Assembly: GCA_001770935.1 (NCBI GenBank)
Contig: MESI01000040.1
Coordinates: 1 to 54,515, forward strand
Direction: 5' to 3'
Origin: Burkholderiales bacterium RIFCSPLOWO2_12_FULL_61_40
GTDB taxonomy: Bacteria; Pseudomonadota; Gammaproteobacteria; Burkholderiales; Burkholderiaceae_C
DNA: 54,515 nt
The first letter of the stretch is position 1; each line of letters opens with the position of its first letter. Below, one piece after another: positions 1 through 9,340 of this stretch. Below the pieces are notes generated by a model. The model was not told the DNA's origin and did no database searches. It saw only the letters and a list, made by a program, of their open reading frames with translations. Made by a program: the position numbers and the translations under genes.

Positions 1-156
1 GTGGTGACCCACGAGATGGGCTTTGCCCGCGAGGTGGCCAACCACCTGATCTTTTTGCACAAGGGGCTGGTGGAAGAAGAAGGCAATCCTGCCGAGGTGC
101 TGTCCCGCCCCAAGAGTGAACGGCTGGCGCAGTTTTTGTCGGGGAGTTTGAAGTAG
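1..156 (+). CDS. Polar amino-acid ABC transporter ATP-binding protein, C-terminal end (partial)
   Basis: Frame 1 is open from the first base and stops with TAG at 154-156, giving the last 51 residues of a protein that starts outside the window. It begins VVTHEMGFAREVANH, which carries the H-loop (VTHE) that follows the D-loop in ABC ATPases. It ends with the EEGNPAEVL...RLAQFL tail typical of the HisP/GlnQ/ArtP family. These proteins energise uptake of polar amino acids with an inner-membrane permease and a periplasmic binding protein. Walker A, signature and Walker B motifs are off the edge, so substrate cannot be judged. The next gene is 74 bp downstream and unrelated in function, so this is probably the end of a transport operon. 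Confidence 0.85.
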   Translation: MVTHEMGFAREVANHLIFLHKGLVEEEGNPAEVLSRPKSERLAQFLSGSLK

Positions 157-230
157 GGTGCGGGGCCTAACTTTCATGAAGGGGCGCCGCTTAAACTGAC
201 TGCGGATCATTGACGCAAGGGAGTTCTACC

Positions 231-2321
231 GTGCCACAACCGGAGCTTTCCACACTTTTTCAGCTGCTGCCGATAGGCGCCTATCGGTCAGCCCCGGACG
301 GCACCCTTTTGCGGGCCAACGCGGCCCTGCTCGCGCTCAATGGCTACACGCGGGAAGTGGACATGTGCACCGACTTGGGCCCAGGTGCCAAAGACCCGTA
401 TGTGGACCCCAAGCGCCGGGCCGAATTTCGGGCTCTGCTGAAAAAAAGCGGGCAGGTGGTCAATTTTGTGTCGGAGATGGTGCGCCTGAACACGGGTGAG
501 CGCATGTGGGTGCGTGAGCATGCCCATGTGGTGTTCAACGACGACGGAACGCCCCGTTATTTCGAGGGCACGGTGGAAGACATCACCGAGGAGCGCCGCG
601 CCAAAACTTTGTTGCACCAACGCGAAGCCATGCTGAACAATGTGCTCAGAACCATTCCTGACCGCATATGGCTGAAAGACACCCACGGTGTCTACATCAC
701 CTGCAATGAGGCTTTTGCTGCCAATTTGGGGGTCAGCGTCGCAGAGGTGGTGGGCACCAATGACGTGCAGTGGCTGGGGCAGGAGTTGGCAGAGGTTTTT
801 CTGGCCACCGACCGCCTTGCCATACAGGCGAACAAACCCGTCATTCTGGAAGAGGATATGCCCTCCCCTTTGGCCACCGCGCCAGGGCTGTACGAGGTCG
901 TTAAAACACCCATGCGGGACGATGCCGGAAACATCATTGGCATCTTGGGCATGGGCCGCGACATCCTGCAACGCAAAGCCGCCGAGGCTTTGTTGCGCGA
1001 CACGACCGAACAGTTGGAACTGGCCATCATGGGCGCCGACCTGGGCCGATGGGACCACGACCTGACCATCGACAAGGGCTACTACATGGACGAGCGCTCC
1101 TGCCTGATGCTCGGGCGGGATGTGCGCGAGTGCGAGCATGGGCGCGCCTGGGGCCATTTGATACACCCGGACGATCTCCCTAACACGCTGAAAGCCATGC
1201 GCGCCCATCTGAACGGCAGCGCACCCGCCTATGAGGTGGACTACCGCGCCCGCCACACCGATGGCCGCTGGGTTTGGCTCAGCAGCCGGGGCAAGGTGGT
1301 GCAATTCGACCGCAATGGCGCAGCCCAGCGCATGGTGGGCACCCTGATGGACATTTCGGGGCGCAAACAGGCGGAGAGCCAATTGCGCGCCACCCAGGCG
1401 GAGTTGCAGGCCACGCTCAACGCCCTGCCCGATTTGTTATTTGAGTTCACCCTGGACGGCCACTACCGGGCGGTGCACAGCCACAACGAGGGAGACATGG
1501 TGTTCCCGCCCCCGTTCGTCATGAACAAAGTGGTGACCGAGGTGTTGCCCATGGATGCTGCGAACACATTTTTGGCCGCTTTGCAGGAGGCCCACGCCCA
1601 GGGGCGCTCGTCGGGCAAGCAGTACAGCCTGGAGTTGACGGCAGGCAAGCAGTGGTTTGAACTGTCCGTGGTGCGCAAGCCGACCGAGCCTGGGGAGGAG
1701 CAACGCTTTATTGCCATCGCCCGCGACGTCACCGAGCGAAAAATCACCGAAGAGGCGATCCAGCATCTGGCTTTCCATGACAGCCTGACCGGCTTGCCCA
1801 ACCGGCGTTTGCTCTCGGAACGCCTGCAGGGCGCCTTGCTTGCCAGCAACAGGCACCGCCAGTACGGCGCTTTGATGTTTCTGGACCTGGACAAATTCAA
1901 ACAGCTCAACGACACCCACGGCCACGACGTGGGGGATCTGATGCTGCAGGAGGTGGCGCGCCGTTTGCAGCAAAACATCCGCGCCGTGGACACGGTGGCC
2001 CGCCTCGGTGGTGACGAGTTTGTGGTGCTGATCCAGTCGCTGAGCACCGACGCGCAGGACGCCCATATGCATGCCAGCACGGTGGGCCACAAAATTTTGT
2101 CCAGCCTGAACGAGCCTTACGCCCTGGGCGGACTGGAACACTCCAGCACCCCCAGCATCGGCATTGCCTTGTTCAGCGGCGATACGGTCGCGGCCCCTGA
2201 CGTCCTGAAACGGGCGGACAGCGCCATGTACCAAGCCAAGGCCAAGGGCCGCAACACCCTGTATTTTTATAAGCCAAATATGGCCTCAGCCCCCGTAGAT
2301 ACTGCGCAAGCAGCTACTTAA
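231..2321 (+). CDS. Diguanylate cyclase with four PAS domains
   Basis: Makes c-di-GMP from two GTP in response to signals sensed by PAS domains. From the GTG at 231 it is 696 residues: PAS at about 10-125, 135-250, 260-380 (PAS_3-like, with IHPDD and DGRWVWLSSRG) and 392-505, then GGDEF at about 515-680. The active-site motif GGDEF (about 593-597) is intact, and RAVD five residues before it fits the RxxD product-inhibition I-site. No membrane segment is evident, so it is probably cytoplasmic. An in-frame TTG at 210 would add seven residues, but AAGGGAG at 217-223 lies seven bases before the GTG at 231, so I prefer 231. The last codons and stop come from a 43-bp dispersed repeat (2288-2330). 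Confidence 0.92.
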   Translation: MPQPELSTLFQLLPIGAYRSAPDGTLLRANAALLALNGYTREVDMCTDLGPGAKDPYVDPKRRAEFRALLKKSGQVVNFVSEMVRLNTGERMWVREHAHVVFNDDGTPRYFEGTVEDITEERRAKTLLHQREAMLNNVLRTIPDRIWLKDTHGVYITCNEAFAANLGVSVAEVVGTNDVQWLGQELAEVFLATDRLAIQANKPVILEEDMPSPLATAPGLYEVVKTPMRDDAGNIIGILGMGRDILQRKAAEALLRDTTEQLELAIMGADLGRWDHDLTIDKGYYMDERSCLMLGRDVRECEHGRAWGHLIHPDDLPNTLKAMRAHLNGSAPAYEVDYRARHTDGRWVWLSSRGKVVQFDRNGAAQRMVGTLMDISGRKQAESQLRATQAELQATLNALPDLLFEFTLDGHYRAVHSHNEGDMVFPPPFVMNKVVTEVLPMDAANTFLAALQEAHAQGRSSGKQYSLELTAGKQWFELSVVRKPTEPGEEQRFIAIARDVTERKITEEAIQHLAFHDSLTGLPNRRLLSERLQGALLASNRHRQYGALMFLDLDKFKQLNDTHGHDVGDLMLQEVARRLQQNIRAVDTVARLGGDEFVVLIQSLSTDAQDAHMHASTVGHKILSSLNEPYALGGLEHSSTPSIGIALFSGDTVAAPDVLKRADSAMYQAKAKGRNTLYFYKPNMASAPVDTAQAAT

Positions 2322-2330
2322 TTGATAGCA
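2288..2330 (+). repeat. 43-bp dispersed repeat, copy 1
   Basis: Begins AGCCCCCGTA, has the core TGCGCAAGCAGCT and ends TAGCA. The same 43-bp length and layout recur at 13953-13995, 26622-26664 and 29752-29794, all in the same orientation. This copy supplies the last codons (SAPVDTAQAAT) and stop of the diguanylate cyclase gene and ends six bases before the ATG of the next gene. Confidence 0.85.
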
Positions 2331-2335
2331 AAACC

Positions 2336-3253
2336 ATGTTGAACTTCTTGCCCTCCATTCTTGTTGGCGTGATCGCCTCGGCGCTGATGGTGCTCAATGC
2401 CCTGTTTTGGGTGCCCATTCTGCTGATCTTTGCCTCGCTCAAGCTGGTCCTGCCCTTCAAGGCGGTTCGTTTGGCGATCGACCCCATCCTGTTGTTCATT
2501 GCCGAGTCCTGGATTGCCTGCAACAGCGGCTGGATGGCGCTGACCCAGCGCACCAGCTGGGACGTACAGGGCATCGAAGGACTGGACCCGCACAGCTGGT
2601 ACCTGGTCAACAGCAACCACCAGTCCTGGGTGGATATCCTGGTGCTGCAGCATTTGCTGAACCGGCGTATCCCATTGCTCAAATTTTTCATCAAGCAGGA
2701 ACTCATCTGGGTGCCGGTGATGGGCCTGGCGTGGTGGGCCTTGGAGTTTCCGTTCATGCGCCGCCACAGCGAGGACTACCTGAAAAAACACCCGGAGATG
2801 CGTGGCAAGGACCAGGAAACCACCCGCAAAGCCTGCGAAAAGTACGCCCTCATTCCCACCAGCGTGATGAATTTTCTGGAAGGCACCCGCTTCACTGCGG
2901 CCAAACACGCCAAGCAAAAATCGCCCTACCGCCACCTGCTCAAGCCCAAAGCCGGGGGCATGGCGCTGGCGCTCAACGCCATGGGCGACAAATTCCAGGC
3001 CATTCTGGATGTCACCATTGTGTATCCCGACGGCGCACCCACCTTTGGCCATTTTGTCACCGGCAAGATGCAGCGCGTGGTGGTGCGGGTGCGCACGCTG
3101 CCCGTGCCCCAGCACCTGCTGCATGGGGACTACGGACAGGACCCGGCCTTTCGGGAGGCGTTTTCACAATGGGTGCAACAGCTGTGGCGCGACAAGGATG
3201 CCCAGATCACGGCATTGCTGAAACAGGCCCACAAGCACCCGCCTGCATCCTGA
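2336..3253 (+). CDS. PlsC-family lysophospholipid acyltransferase (YihG-like)
   Basis: Predicted membrane-bound acyl transfer enzyme for phospholipid or lysophospholipid substrates, 305 residues. A hydrophobic N-terminus (about 1-40) should anchor it. The acyltransferase signature is visible as NHQSWVD, the HX4D catalytic motif, and FLEGTRFT, the glycerol-phosphate-binding EGTR block. The size and the long hydrophobic start fit the YihG subgroup better than short PlsC. The ATG at 2336 lies 14 bases after the preceding stop, and the leader is the 3' end of the dispersed repeat, so no good Shine-Dalgarno is visible and translation may be coupled or weak. The acyl donor and acceptor cannot be read from sequence. 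Confidence 0.88.
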   Translation: MLNFLPSILVGVIASALMVLNALFWVPILLIFASLKLVLPFKAVRLAIDPILLFIAESWIACNSGWMALTQRTSWDVQGIEGLDPHSWYLVNSNHQSWVDILVLQHLLNRRIPLLKFFIKQELIWVPVMGLAWWALEFPFMRRHSEDYLKKHPEMRGKDQETTRKACEKYALIPTSVMNFLEGTRFTAAKHAKQKSPYRHLLKPKAGGMALALNAMGDKFQAILDVTIVYPDGAPTFGHFVTGKMQRVVVRVRTLPVPQHLLHGDYGQDPAFREAFSQWVQQLWRDKDAQITALLKQAHKHPPAS

Positions 3254-3277
3254 TGATCCGGCCCTGCGGACATCGGC

Positions 3278-6200
3278 CTAGGCCGCCGCCAGTAAAAAGT
3301 GCTTTGTTTCCAGGATGTCGCGGGGCAATGGTTTGCTGAACAGGTAGCCCTGCATTTCGTCGCAATTGAGTAGCCGCAGCAGCTGGGCTTGCTCCTCGGT
3401 TTCAACGCCCTCCGCCACCACCTTGAGCTTGAGCGCATGCGCCAGGCCAATGATGGTGGACACCAGCGCCAAGCCTTGCGGCCCATCGGTCATCGCTATG
3501 ACAAAGGAACGGTCGATTTTCAGCGTATCGACCGGCAATTTGGACAGATAACTCAGTGAGGAAAAGCCGGTGCCGAAATCATCAATGGCGATGGTGACCC
3601 CCATGTCCCGGATCTCCTGCAGACTGGCGATCTTGAGGTGGACATCCTCCATGATCATGCTTTCGGTAATTTCCAGTTCCAGCCCTGCGGCCGTCTGCGG
3701 ATCGCTTCCGATGGCCTGCCTGATTTCGCCAATAAAGCCCCGGTGGCGCAGTTGCAACGAGGAAACATTGACGGCGACACGCACTTGCGCAATGCCGGCC
3801 CTGCGCCACCGCTGGTTGTCGGCGATTGCCTGGTGCAGTGCCCAACGCCCTACTTCGTAAATCAATCCGGTTTCCTCCAGAATGGGGATGAACTGTGCTG
3901 GCGGCACCAGCCCGGTTTGTGGATCGTTCCATCGAATCAGGGCTTCCAGGCTGGTGAGCTTGCCCGTCACCAAACTGACCTTGGGCTGGTAATACAGCAC
4001 AAATTGCCCCTGTTCCAAAGCCGTGCGCAGGCGACTCTCCAGGTTCAGGGCCTCCGCCACCCGTGTGTTCATGGCCGGGGAGTAGAACAACAGGGACTCC
4101 ACCGATCCCCGTGCGCGCTTGAGTGCCGTTTCGGCATGGCGGTAAAGCAATTCAGGATCATCCCCGTCTTGCGGATACAAGGCGACCCCGACCTTGCCGG
4201 CCATCCGCAATTCGGACCCACGCAGGTGAAACGGCTGGGCGAAGCAGTCGTGCAGCAACTGCTCCAGACTGTGCGCGACACTCTGCACATCGCGCGGATC
4301 ACACAAGACAACACCAAAACAGTTGATGCCGACACACGCCACCGTTTCAAAACCGATATTGCTCTGCTGGATGCGCTGTGCGACCAGCTTCAGCAACTCG
4401 TCGCCCGCCTGCCGACCCAGTGTCTCGTTGATGATTTGGAAGCGGTCAATGTCGACCAAGGCCAACGCCAGGGTATTGGCATCACTGCTGCAGGTGCGCA
4501 GGCGCAGGCTGACCTGCTCCAGAAACAGCGGGCGATTGGGCAGGCCGGTCAACTCGTCGTAATAGGCGAGGTAATTGAGCCGTTCTTCTTTTTCGATGTG
4601 GTCCAGTGCAAAACCAATGTCACCGGCCAACTCGCTCAGAAGCGTTTGCTCTTCTGCATCAAAAAAACCCGGTTCGTCCGAGTACAAGGCCAGTACGCCC
4701 ACCGCCTGCTGTGCCACCAGGATGGGCAGAAAAGCCATGGAGAGAATGCCGCGCGCAATACGGTCTGGCGTATAGGTGCTTTGTTCACCGGTTCGCAGGT
4801 CGTTGTTCACCATGGCCTTTTTTTCTACCACGGCCTGTACCGCCATATTGTTGGTTCCCGCCACGTAGCCGCGCAGTGACAAGTTGTGCTGTATGACCTC
4901 CAAAAATGCCGGATCGGCACCGACCGACGTGGTGGGCACCACCGCCATCGCGTCATGGTCGACCGAACCAATCCACGCCATTTTGAATTTACCCTGGTCC
5001 ACGGCAATTCGGCAAGCCTCCTGGAACAGTTCGTCGCGGTGGTGCACACGGATGATCAGCGTATTGATGCCGCTGAGCACCGCCAAAACACGGTTCAGGC
5101 GGATGATTTTTCTCTCGGCTTCCTTGCTGTCCGTGATGTCCTCTCCCACGCTGGCCGTGCCGATGACTTCACCCGAGGAGGAGCGCAAAACCGTGTTGTT
5201 CCACCGTACCAGGCGGCGCGCACCGGACCGGGTCACAATTTCATTCTCGTAATGCCAAGCCTCGGGCTTGTTGTCCAACAGTGCGTCGAATATTTTTTCC
5301 ACGTCCTCCCGTTCTGGCGGGATGAAGCACTCAAACCAGTTCCGCCCCAGCACCTCTTCGCGCGCCCAGCCGCTCAGGCGCAACAAATAGTCATTGCAAT
5401 AGGTGATCCGCGCGTCACAGTCCAGCATCAGGGACACCATCTCCATATTGCCCAGCATGGCCTTGAAGCGGCGTTCACTCTCGATCCGCTCATCCCGCAC
5501 TCTTTTCTGTTCGGTGATGTCCTGCATCGTATGGAACACGCGTTCGCTGCCGTCCGACGCCGTCTTGGAAATAGGCTCCATGACCTGGCGGATGTGCAGC
5601 CAGACGCCGTCTTGCCGCTGCAGGCGGTATTCAAAGTCCACGCGCTCGCCCTGGGCGCCGACCTCCAGGACTTTGTCCTGGAACAAGGCGCGGTCGTCGG
5701 GATGCACCAGCTGCAGCCACTCCTGCGTGCTTTTGACCATCCGCTCGGGGCTCACCCCGATCATCTGCGGCATGGTGTCAGGCCAGCTCTGAAACATCCC
5801 TTGTGGCCCGCTGATGACATGGGTCAGCCTGGCCAGCAGCTGGGCGTGGTGGAGTCCGGCCTCGCTTTCCCGCAAATCTTCGGCGTAGCGTTGCACCTCC
5901 GCCAGCAAGCTGCCATTTTCATAAATGCGCCCCACCTGGGCGGCGAGGATGAACAAAATCCGCTCGTCCTCGTCGCTGAACTCTGCATTGCCCAATTTGT
6001 CCGCCAGACAAATCCAGCCATAGGCATAGGACAAGGAAGCCACCGGAGCCATCAGGCAGGCAAACATCGGCGGGTAGCCCGGTGGCATCCCGGCGGCTGT
6101 GGCGTCTCCGTCTGGCAGCACCATGCGGCGCGCGCGGCCCTCGGAACGCGTCGCCCCCAAGGCGCCCCGGTCCAGGTCCGGGATGGCCAACTGCCCCACC

Positions 6201-6901
6201 AGCGCCGCATCGATTCCACTGGTAAAAAAGTGCACCGCACCATTGGCCTTGCCATGGGGTTTGCCCCGGACGCAGACCACCGCGTATTGGGCGCCAATCA
6301 GCTCGCGCGCGCCTTTGCACACTTTTTCAAGCAGCAAAAGGGGGTCGCGCTCCGATGCCAGTTGCAGATTGAAGTCCGTCAAGGCATCCAGGCGCCGGTT
6401 GGCCGCTTCCAGGTGGAGGACCTTTTCTGACAGCTTGTTGGTCAGCAAGCGCAGGTGGTCTCGGTCAAACTCCTGCACATCCGGTGCCTGGGCCGACTCC
6501 GGTGCAGACGCACGTTCAACCTTGGGAGCGGGCTCTTGCAGCAAAGCCCGGTCCATGGCGATCAAAATATCCTCCGGGTCGCAGGGCTTCATCAGAACCT
6601 GCGACACGCCGCAATCCCTCGCCAGATTGTGTGCCTCCCGTTCCAGGTAGTGCGCGCTGTAGAAAATAACCTCGGTGTCGGCAATCGCCGGATCGGCGCG
6701 CAGGCGGCGTACAAATTCATAACCGTCCATGGTCGGCATCAGGATGTCCGAAAAGACCAGATTGGGGTGCTCTGCACGCACTATCGCCAAGGCTTCGGCA
6801 CCATCGGCGGCCTCCAACGCCTGGTGCCCCCGGTAATTCACCAAAGCCACCACCAGGGCCCGGTTTTCGGCTTGGTCGTCCACGACCAGAATTTTTGCCA
6901 T
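3278..6901 (-). CDS. REC-GAF-PAS-PAS-GAF-GGDEF(degenerate)-EAL c-di-GMP phosphodiesterase
   Basis: A response-regulator-type protein of 1207 residues predicted to hydrolyse c-di-GMP when phosphorylated. REC at 1-125 has its phospho-acceptor Asp near 52 (LVFSDILMP) and the conserved Lys in LMKP. Next come GAF (about 175-335), PAS (about 350-470), PAS (about 480-600), GAF (about 620-770), GGDEF (about 775-935) and EAL (about 945-1200). The GGDEF motif is replaced by GINCF, so cyclase activity should be lost. The EAL domain keeps EALIRW, NVSS, LEITES, IDDFGTGFSS, LKIDRSF and AEGVETEEQ, as in active enzymes. The frame is open to 7075, but the start at 6901 (MAKILVVDD) fits the REC fold and clears the upstream gene by 13 bp. 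It is the last gene of a kinase/regulator operon. Confidence 0.9.
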   Translation of the reverse strand: MAKILVVDDQAENRALVVALVNYRGHQALEAADGAEALAIVRAEHPNLVFSDILMPTMDGYEFVRRLRADPAIADTEVIFYSAHYLEREAHNLARDCGVSQVLMKPCDPEDILIAMDRALLQEPAPKVERASAPESAQAPDVQEFDRDHLRLLTNKLSEKVLHLEAANRRLDALTDFNLQLASERDPLLLLEKVCKGARELIGAQYAVVCVRGKPHGKANGAVHFFTSGIDAALVGQLAIPDLDRGALGATRSEGRARRMVLPDGDATAAGMPPGYPPMFACLMAPVASLSYAYGWICLADKLGNAEFSDEDERILFILAAQVGRIYENGSLLAEVQRYAEDLRESEAGLHHAQLLARLTHVISGPQGMFQSWPDTMPQMIGVSPERMVKSTQEWLQLVHPDDRALFQDKVLEVGAQGERVDFEYRLQRQDGVWLHIRQVMEPISKTASDGSERVFHTMQDITEQKRVRDERIESERRFKAMLGNMEMVSLMLDCDARITYCNDYLLRLSGWAREEVLGRNWFECFIPPEREDVEKIFDALLDNKPEAWHYENEIVTRSGARRLVRWNNTVLRSSSGEVIGTASVGEDITDSKEAERKIIRLNRVLAVLSGINTLIIRVHHRDELFQEACRIAVDQGKFKMAWIGSVDHDAMAVVPTTSVGADPAFLEVIQHNLSLRGYVAGTNNMAVQAVVEKKAMVNNDLRTGEQSTYTPDRIARGILSMAFLPILVAQQAVGVLALYSDEPGFFDAEEQTLLSELAGDIGFALDHIEKEERLNYLAYYDELTGLPNRPLFLEQVSLRLRTCSSDANTLALALVDIDRFQIINETLGRQAGDELLKLVAQRIQQSNIGFETVACVGINCFGVVLCDPRDVQSVAHSLEQLLHDCFAQPFHLRGSELRMAGKVGVALYPQDGDDPELLYRHAETALKRARGSVESLLFYSPAMNTRVAEALNLESRLRTALEQGQFVLYYQPKVSLVTGKLTSLEALIRWNDPQTGLVPPAQFIPILEETGLIYEVGRWALHQAIADNQRWRRAGIAQVRVAVNVSSLQLRHRGFIGEIRQAIGSDPQTAAGLELEITESMIMEDVHLKIASLQEIRDMGVTIAIDDFGTGFSSLSYLSKLPVDTLKIDRSFVIAMTDGPQGLALVSTIIGLAHALKLKVVAEGVETEEQAQLLRLLNCDEMQGYLFSKPLPRDILETKHFLLAAA

Positions 6902-6914
6902 GCCTGATCTTTCG

Positions 6915-7313
6915 TCAGCTTGTGGGAAACGGCTGAACACGCAGTTCGGACGGCAAGAATGCTTCAACCTGTGCCACAAAAGTTTCGGGATCAATAGGTT
7001 TGGTGACGTGGTCATCAAACCCGGCCTTGAGCGCCGACTCCCGGTCGCCCGACATGGAGAACGCCGTAACGGCAATCAGCGGAACCCGGCGCCAGAGGGA
7101 ACTGGCCCGCAAATACCGCACCACTTCGTAACCGTTCATCACCGGCATTTGCAAATCGCAAAGAATCAGGTCGGGCTGCGCCGTCTCGGTCAACTGGACA
7201 CCCATGCGCCCATCCTCGGCACCGAGTGTGGAATACCCCCTGGACTCCAGCAGATATTTCGCCAGTTCACGACTGGCCTCATCATCATCGATGATCAGAA
7301 TACGGGCTGTCAT
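6915..7313 (-). CDS. Single-domain response regulator (CheY/DivK-like)
   Basis: A 132-residue receiver domain with no output domain. Visible are the acidic pocket IDDDE, the phospho-acceptor Asp53 in LILCDLQMP, the Thr/Ser switch region AVTAF and the conserved Lys in HVTKPID. It probably shuttles phosphate from the adjacent histidine kinase, perhaps to the REC-EAL protein downstream or to another partner. The ATG is three bases from the kinase stop, and its AGGAG ribosome site lies inside the end of the kinase gene, so translation should be coupled. The gene order kinase, regulator, effector supports a single pathway. Confidence 0.92.
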   Translation of the reverse strand: MTARILIIDDDEASRELAKYLLESRGYSTLGAEDGRMGVQLTETAQPDLILCDLQMPVMNGYEVVRYLRASSLWRRVPLIAVTAFSMSGDRESALKAGFDDHVTKPIDPETFVAQVEAFLPSELRVQPFPTS

Positions 7314-7316
7314 GGC

Positions 7317-9161
7317 TTACTCCTGTGGTAGCTCCAGAGTGAAGGTGCTGCCTACTCCGTATTCGCTTTGGAAAGTTATTTTCCCTCCCAGTTGTTCGGC
7401 CAGTTTGCGGCTGAGGTGCAACCCCAGTCCGGTCCCCTCCAGCTTGCGCCGGTCTGCAGCGTCCACCCGTGAAAAGGCCTCAAACAAGCGCCCCTGCTCT
7501 TGCGGGGCAATGCCGGGGCCGGTGTCTTCCACACTGAACGCAAGCACTTTACCCTCTGGCGTGGTTCGCTCTTCCAGCCGCAAACACACGCTTCCATGCT
7601 CGGTAAATTTAAGTGCATTGCCAATGAGGTTGATGATGATCTGGTTCAGAGCACGGCGGTCGGTGCGCAACATCACCGGCCGACTGGGCAGGTCGACCGT
7701 GAAGTGCAAGCCTTTTCTATCCGCATCGGGTTGCAAGGAGGCGGCCACGTCCTCCAGCACGGTGTTGCAGTCAATGGTCTCAAGCTTCAGCTCCAGCTTG
7801 TTGGCTCCAAGTTTGGCCAGGTCCAGCATGTCGTTGATCAGTGACAACAGGTGCCGGGCCCCCTTCTGGATGATGAGCAGCTGCTTGTTCTGCTCGGCAT
7901 TGAGCGGGCCGGGAAGTTGCATCAGCAAGGTGCCGGTGAAACCAATAATGGCATTGAGCGGTGTCCGCAATTCATGCGACATGCTGGCAAAAAAACGGTC
8001 TTTGGCCATGGCTGCATTTTCCAGTTCTATGTTCTTATCGCGCAAAGTCTGCTCGATACGCTTGCGTTCGGTCACGTCCCGGATGGCGCTGGAAACAAAC
8101 AGCCCCTCCTCCGTTTCCAAGGGGCTCAGGCTGATTTCGACCGGAAACTCAGTGCTGTCCTTGCGCAGCCCATACAGCTCCAGCCCCGCTCCCATGGCAC
8201 GTGTGCGCGGCTGTTCAAAAAAACCGGTTCGGTGTCCAAGGTGCTTGGACCGGAAACGTTCAGGCACCAGAATCTCGATTTTCTGGCCCAACAGCTCTTC
8301 CCGGCTCCACCCAAACAACTGGACTGCCTGGCTGTTCACCAGCACTATTTCGCCGTTGCGGTCGACGATGACCATGGCATCGGGTGCCGATTCCAGCAGA
8401 TCCTTGAACTTCTGGTCAGCCTTTTTGCGGTCGGTAATGTCACGAATAGCACTCATAACCATAGTTCCCTCCTCAGTTTTAAGCGGGCTCAGGCTGATTT
8501 CGACCGGGAATTCGGTTCCGCCTTTGCGCAGCCCGTAGAGTTCGAGGCCGGCCCCCATGGTGCGGGTGCGTGGCTGCTCGAAGAAGCCGCTCCGGTGCGC
8601 GAGATGGGCCGTGTGAAAACGGACCGGCAGCAAAAACTCCACCGGCTGTCCCAGAAGTTCGGCGCGTTGGTGGCCAAACATTTTTTCCGCCTGGGAGTTC
8701 ACCAAAACAATGCGTCCGGTCACATTGACCATCACAATGGCATCGGGCGTGGACTCCAGCAGGTCGTGAAAGCGGGCCTCCACGAGTTTGGCGTCACGCA
8801 AGACCTTCAGGTGCGTCACGTCCTTTTTGTTGGACAGGAAATATTCCAGATTTCCCTGGGCATCGCGCACCGCTTTGGTCGATACGCTCACATGCACCAG
8901 CGTGCCGTCTTTGCGGCGGCGTACCGATTCGTATACCGTCAGGTCCCGGCGCAAGGCCTCGGTCTGGATCTGTTTTTCCTCTTCAATACAGTCCTTGGGA
9001 ACCACCAGATCGAGTATGGACTTGCCAAGCGCTTCGTCTTGTGGGTAGCCAAAAATCGCCTCTGCCGCCGGGTTCCAGTGCAGGATATTCCCCTCGGGTG
9101 AGATGGCAATCAAGGCATCCGGATTTTGTTCCCACAACTTGTCGGTCAATTCCAAAGTCAT
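7317..9161 (-). CDS. PAS-PAS-PAS sensor histidine kinase
   Basis: A 614-residue sensor kinase without clear membrane segments, so probably cytoplasmic. PAS at about 10-120, 131-245 and 252-365; HisKA with His396 in MSHELRTPLNAI; HATPase with the N box NLIGNALKFT, VEDTGPGI and GTGLGLHLS. PAS2 and PAS3 are near copies with a period of 121 residues: GFFEQPRTRTMGAGLELYG is matched by GFFEQPRTRAMGAGLELYG, and EFPVEISLSPL is in both. This is the signature of an internal duplication. It heads a three-gene minus-strand operon with the receiver protein and the REC-EAL phosphodiesterase. The ligand is unknown. Confidence 0.93.
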   Translation of the reverse strand: MTLELTDKLWEQNPDALIAISPEGNILHWNPAAEAIFGYPQDEALGKSILDLVVPKDCIEEEKQIQTEALRRDLTVYESVRRRKDGTLVHVSVSTKAVRDAQGNLEYFLSNKKDVTHLKVLRDAKLVEARFHDLLESTPDAIVMVNVTGRIVLVNSQAEKMFGHQRAELLGQPVEFLLPVRFHTAHLAHRSGFFEQPRTRTMGAGLELYGLRKGGTEFPVEISLSPLKTEEGTMVMSAIRDITDRKKADQKFKDLLESAPDAMVIVDRNGEIVLVNSQAVQLFGWSREELLGQKIEILVPERFRSKHLGHRTGFFEQPRTRAMGAGLELYGLRKDSTEFPVEISLSPLETEEGLFVSSAIRDVTERKRIEQTLRDKNIELENAAMAKDRFFASMSHELRTPLNAIIGFTGTLLMQLPGPLNAEQNKQLLIIQKGARHLLSLINDMLDLAKLGANKLELKLETIDCNTVLEDVAASLQPDADRKGLHFTVDLPSRPVMLRTDRRALNQIIINLIGNALKFTEHGSVCLRLEERTTPEGKVLAFSVEDTGPGIAPQEQGRLFEAFSRVDAADRRKLEGTGLGLHLSRKLAEQLGGKITFQSEYGVGSTFTLELPQE

Positions 9162-9340
9162 ACAGCCCTCGGTACCCGGTCAGACTATGAACTTCTTTCA
9201 GGGTCCGCGTTCTCACGCAGCACCCCTGTTCATCCTCCCCAATCCAAGCGAAATCACAGAATTTGCCTGAATTGCACCATAGAGCGAAGCTTTGATTTGT
9301 GCGCGCGATCAAGCCAATGTCGGCTGTAAGGTGATCTCGC

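Noticed and set aside
3638..6430. Long plus-strand open frames (about 413 and 514 codons) opposite the REC-EAL gene
   Set aside because: They mirror a well-supported minus-strand gene in G+C-rich DNA, have no recognisable motifs and no ribosome sites.
6902..7075. N-terminal extension of the REC-EAL protein
   Set aside because: It would overlap the response-regulator gene in another frame, and the REC domain starts at the Met encoded at 6901.
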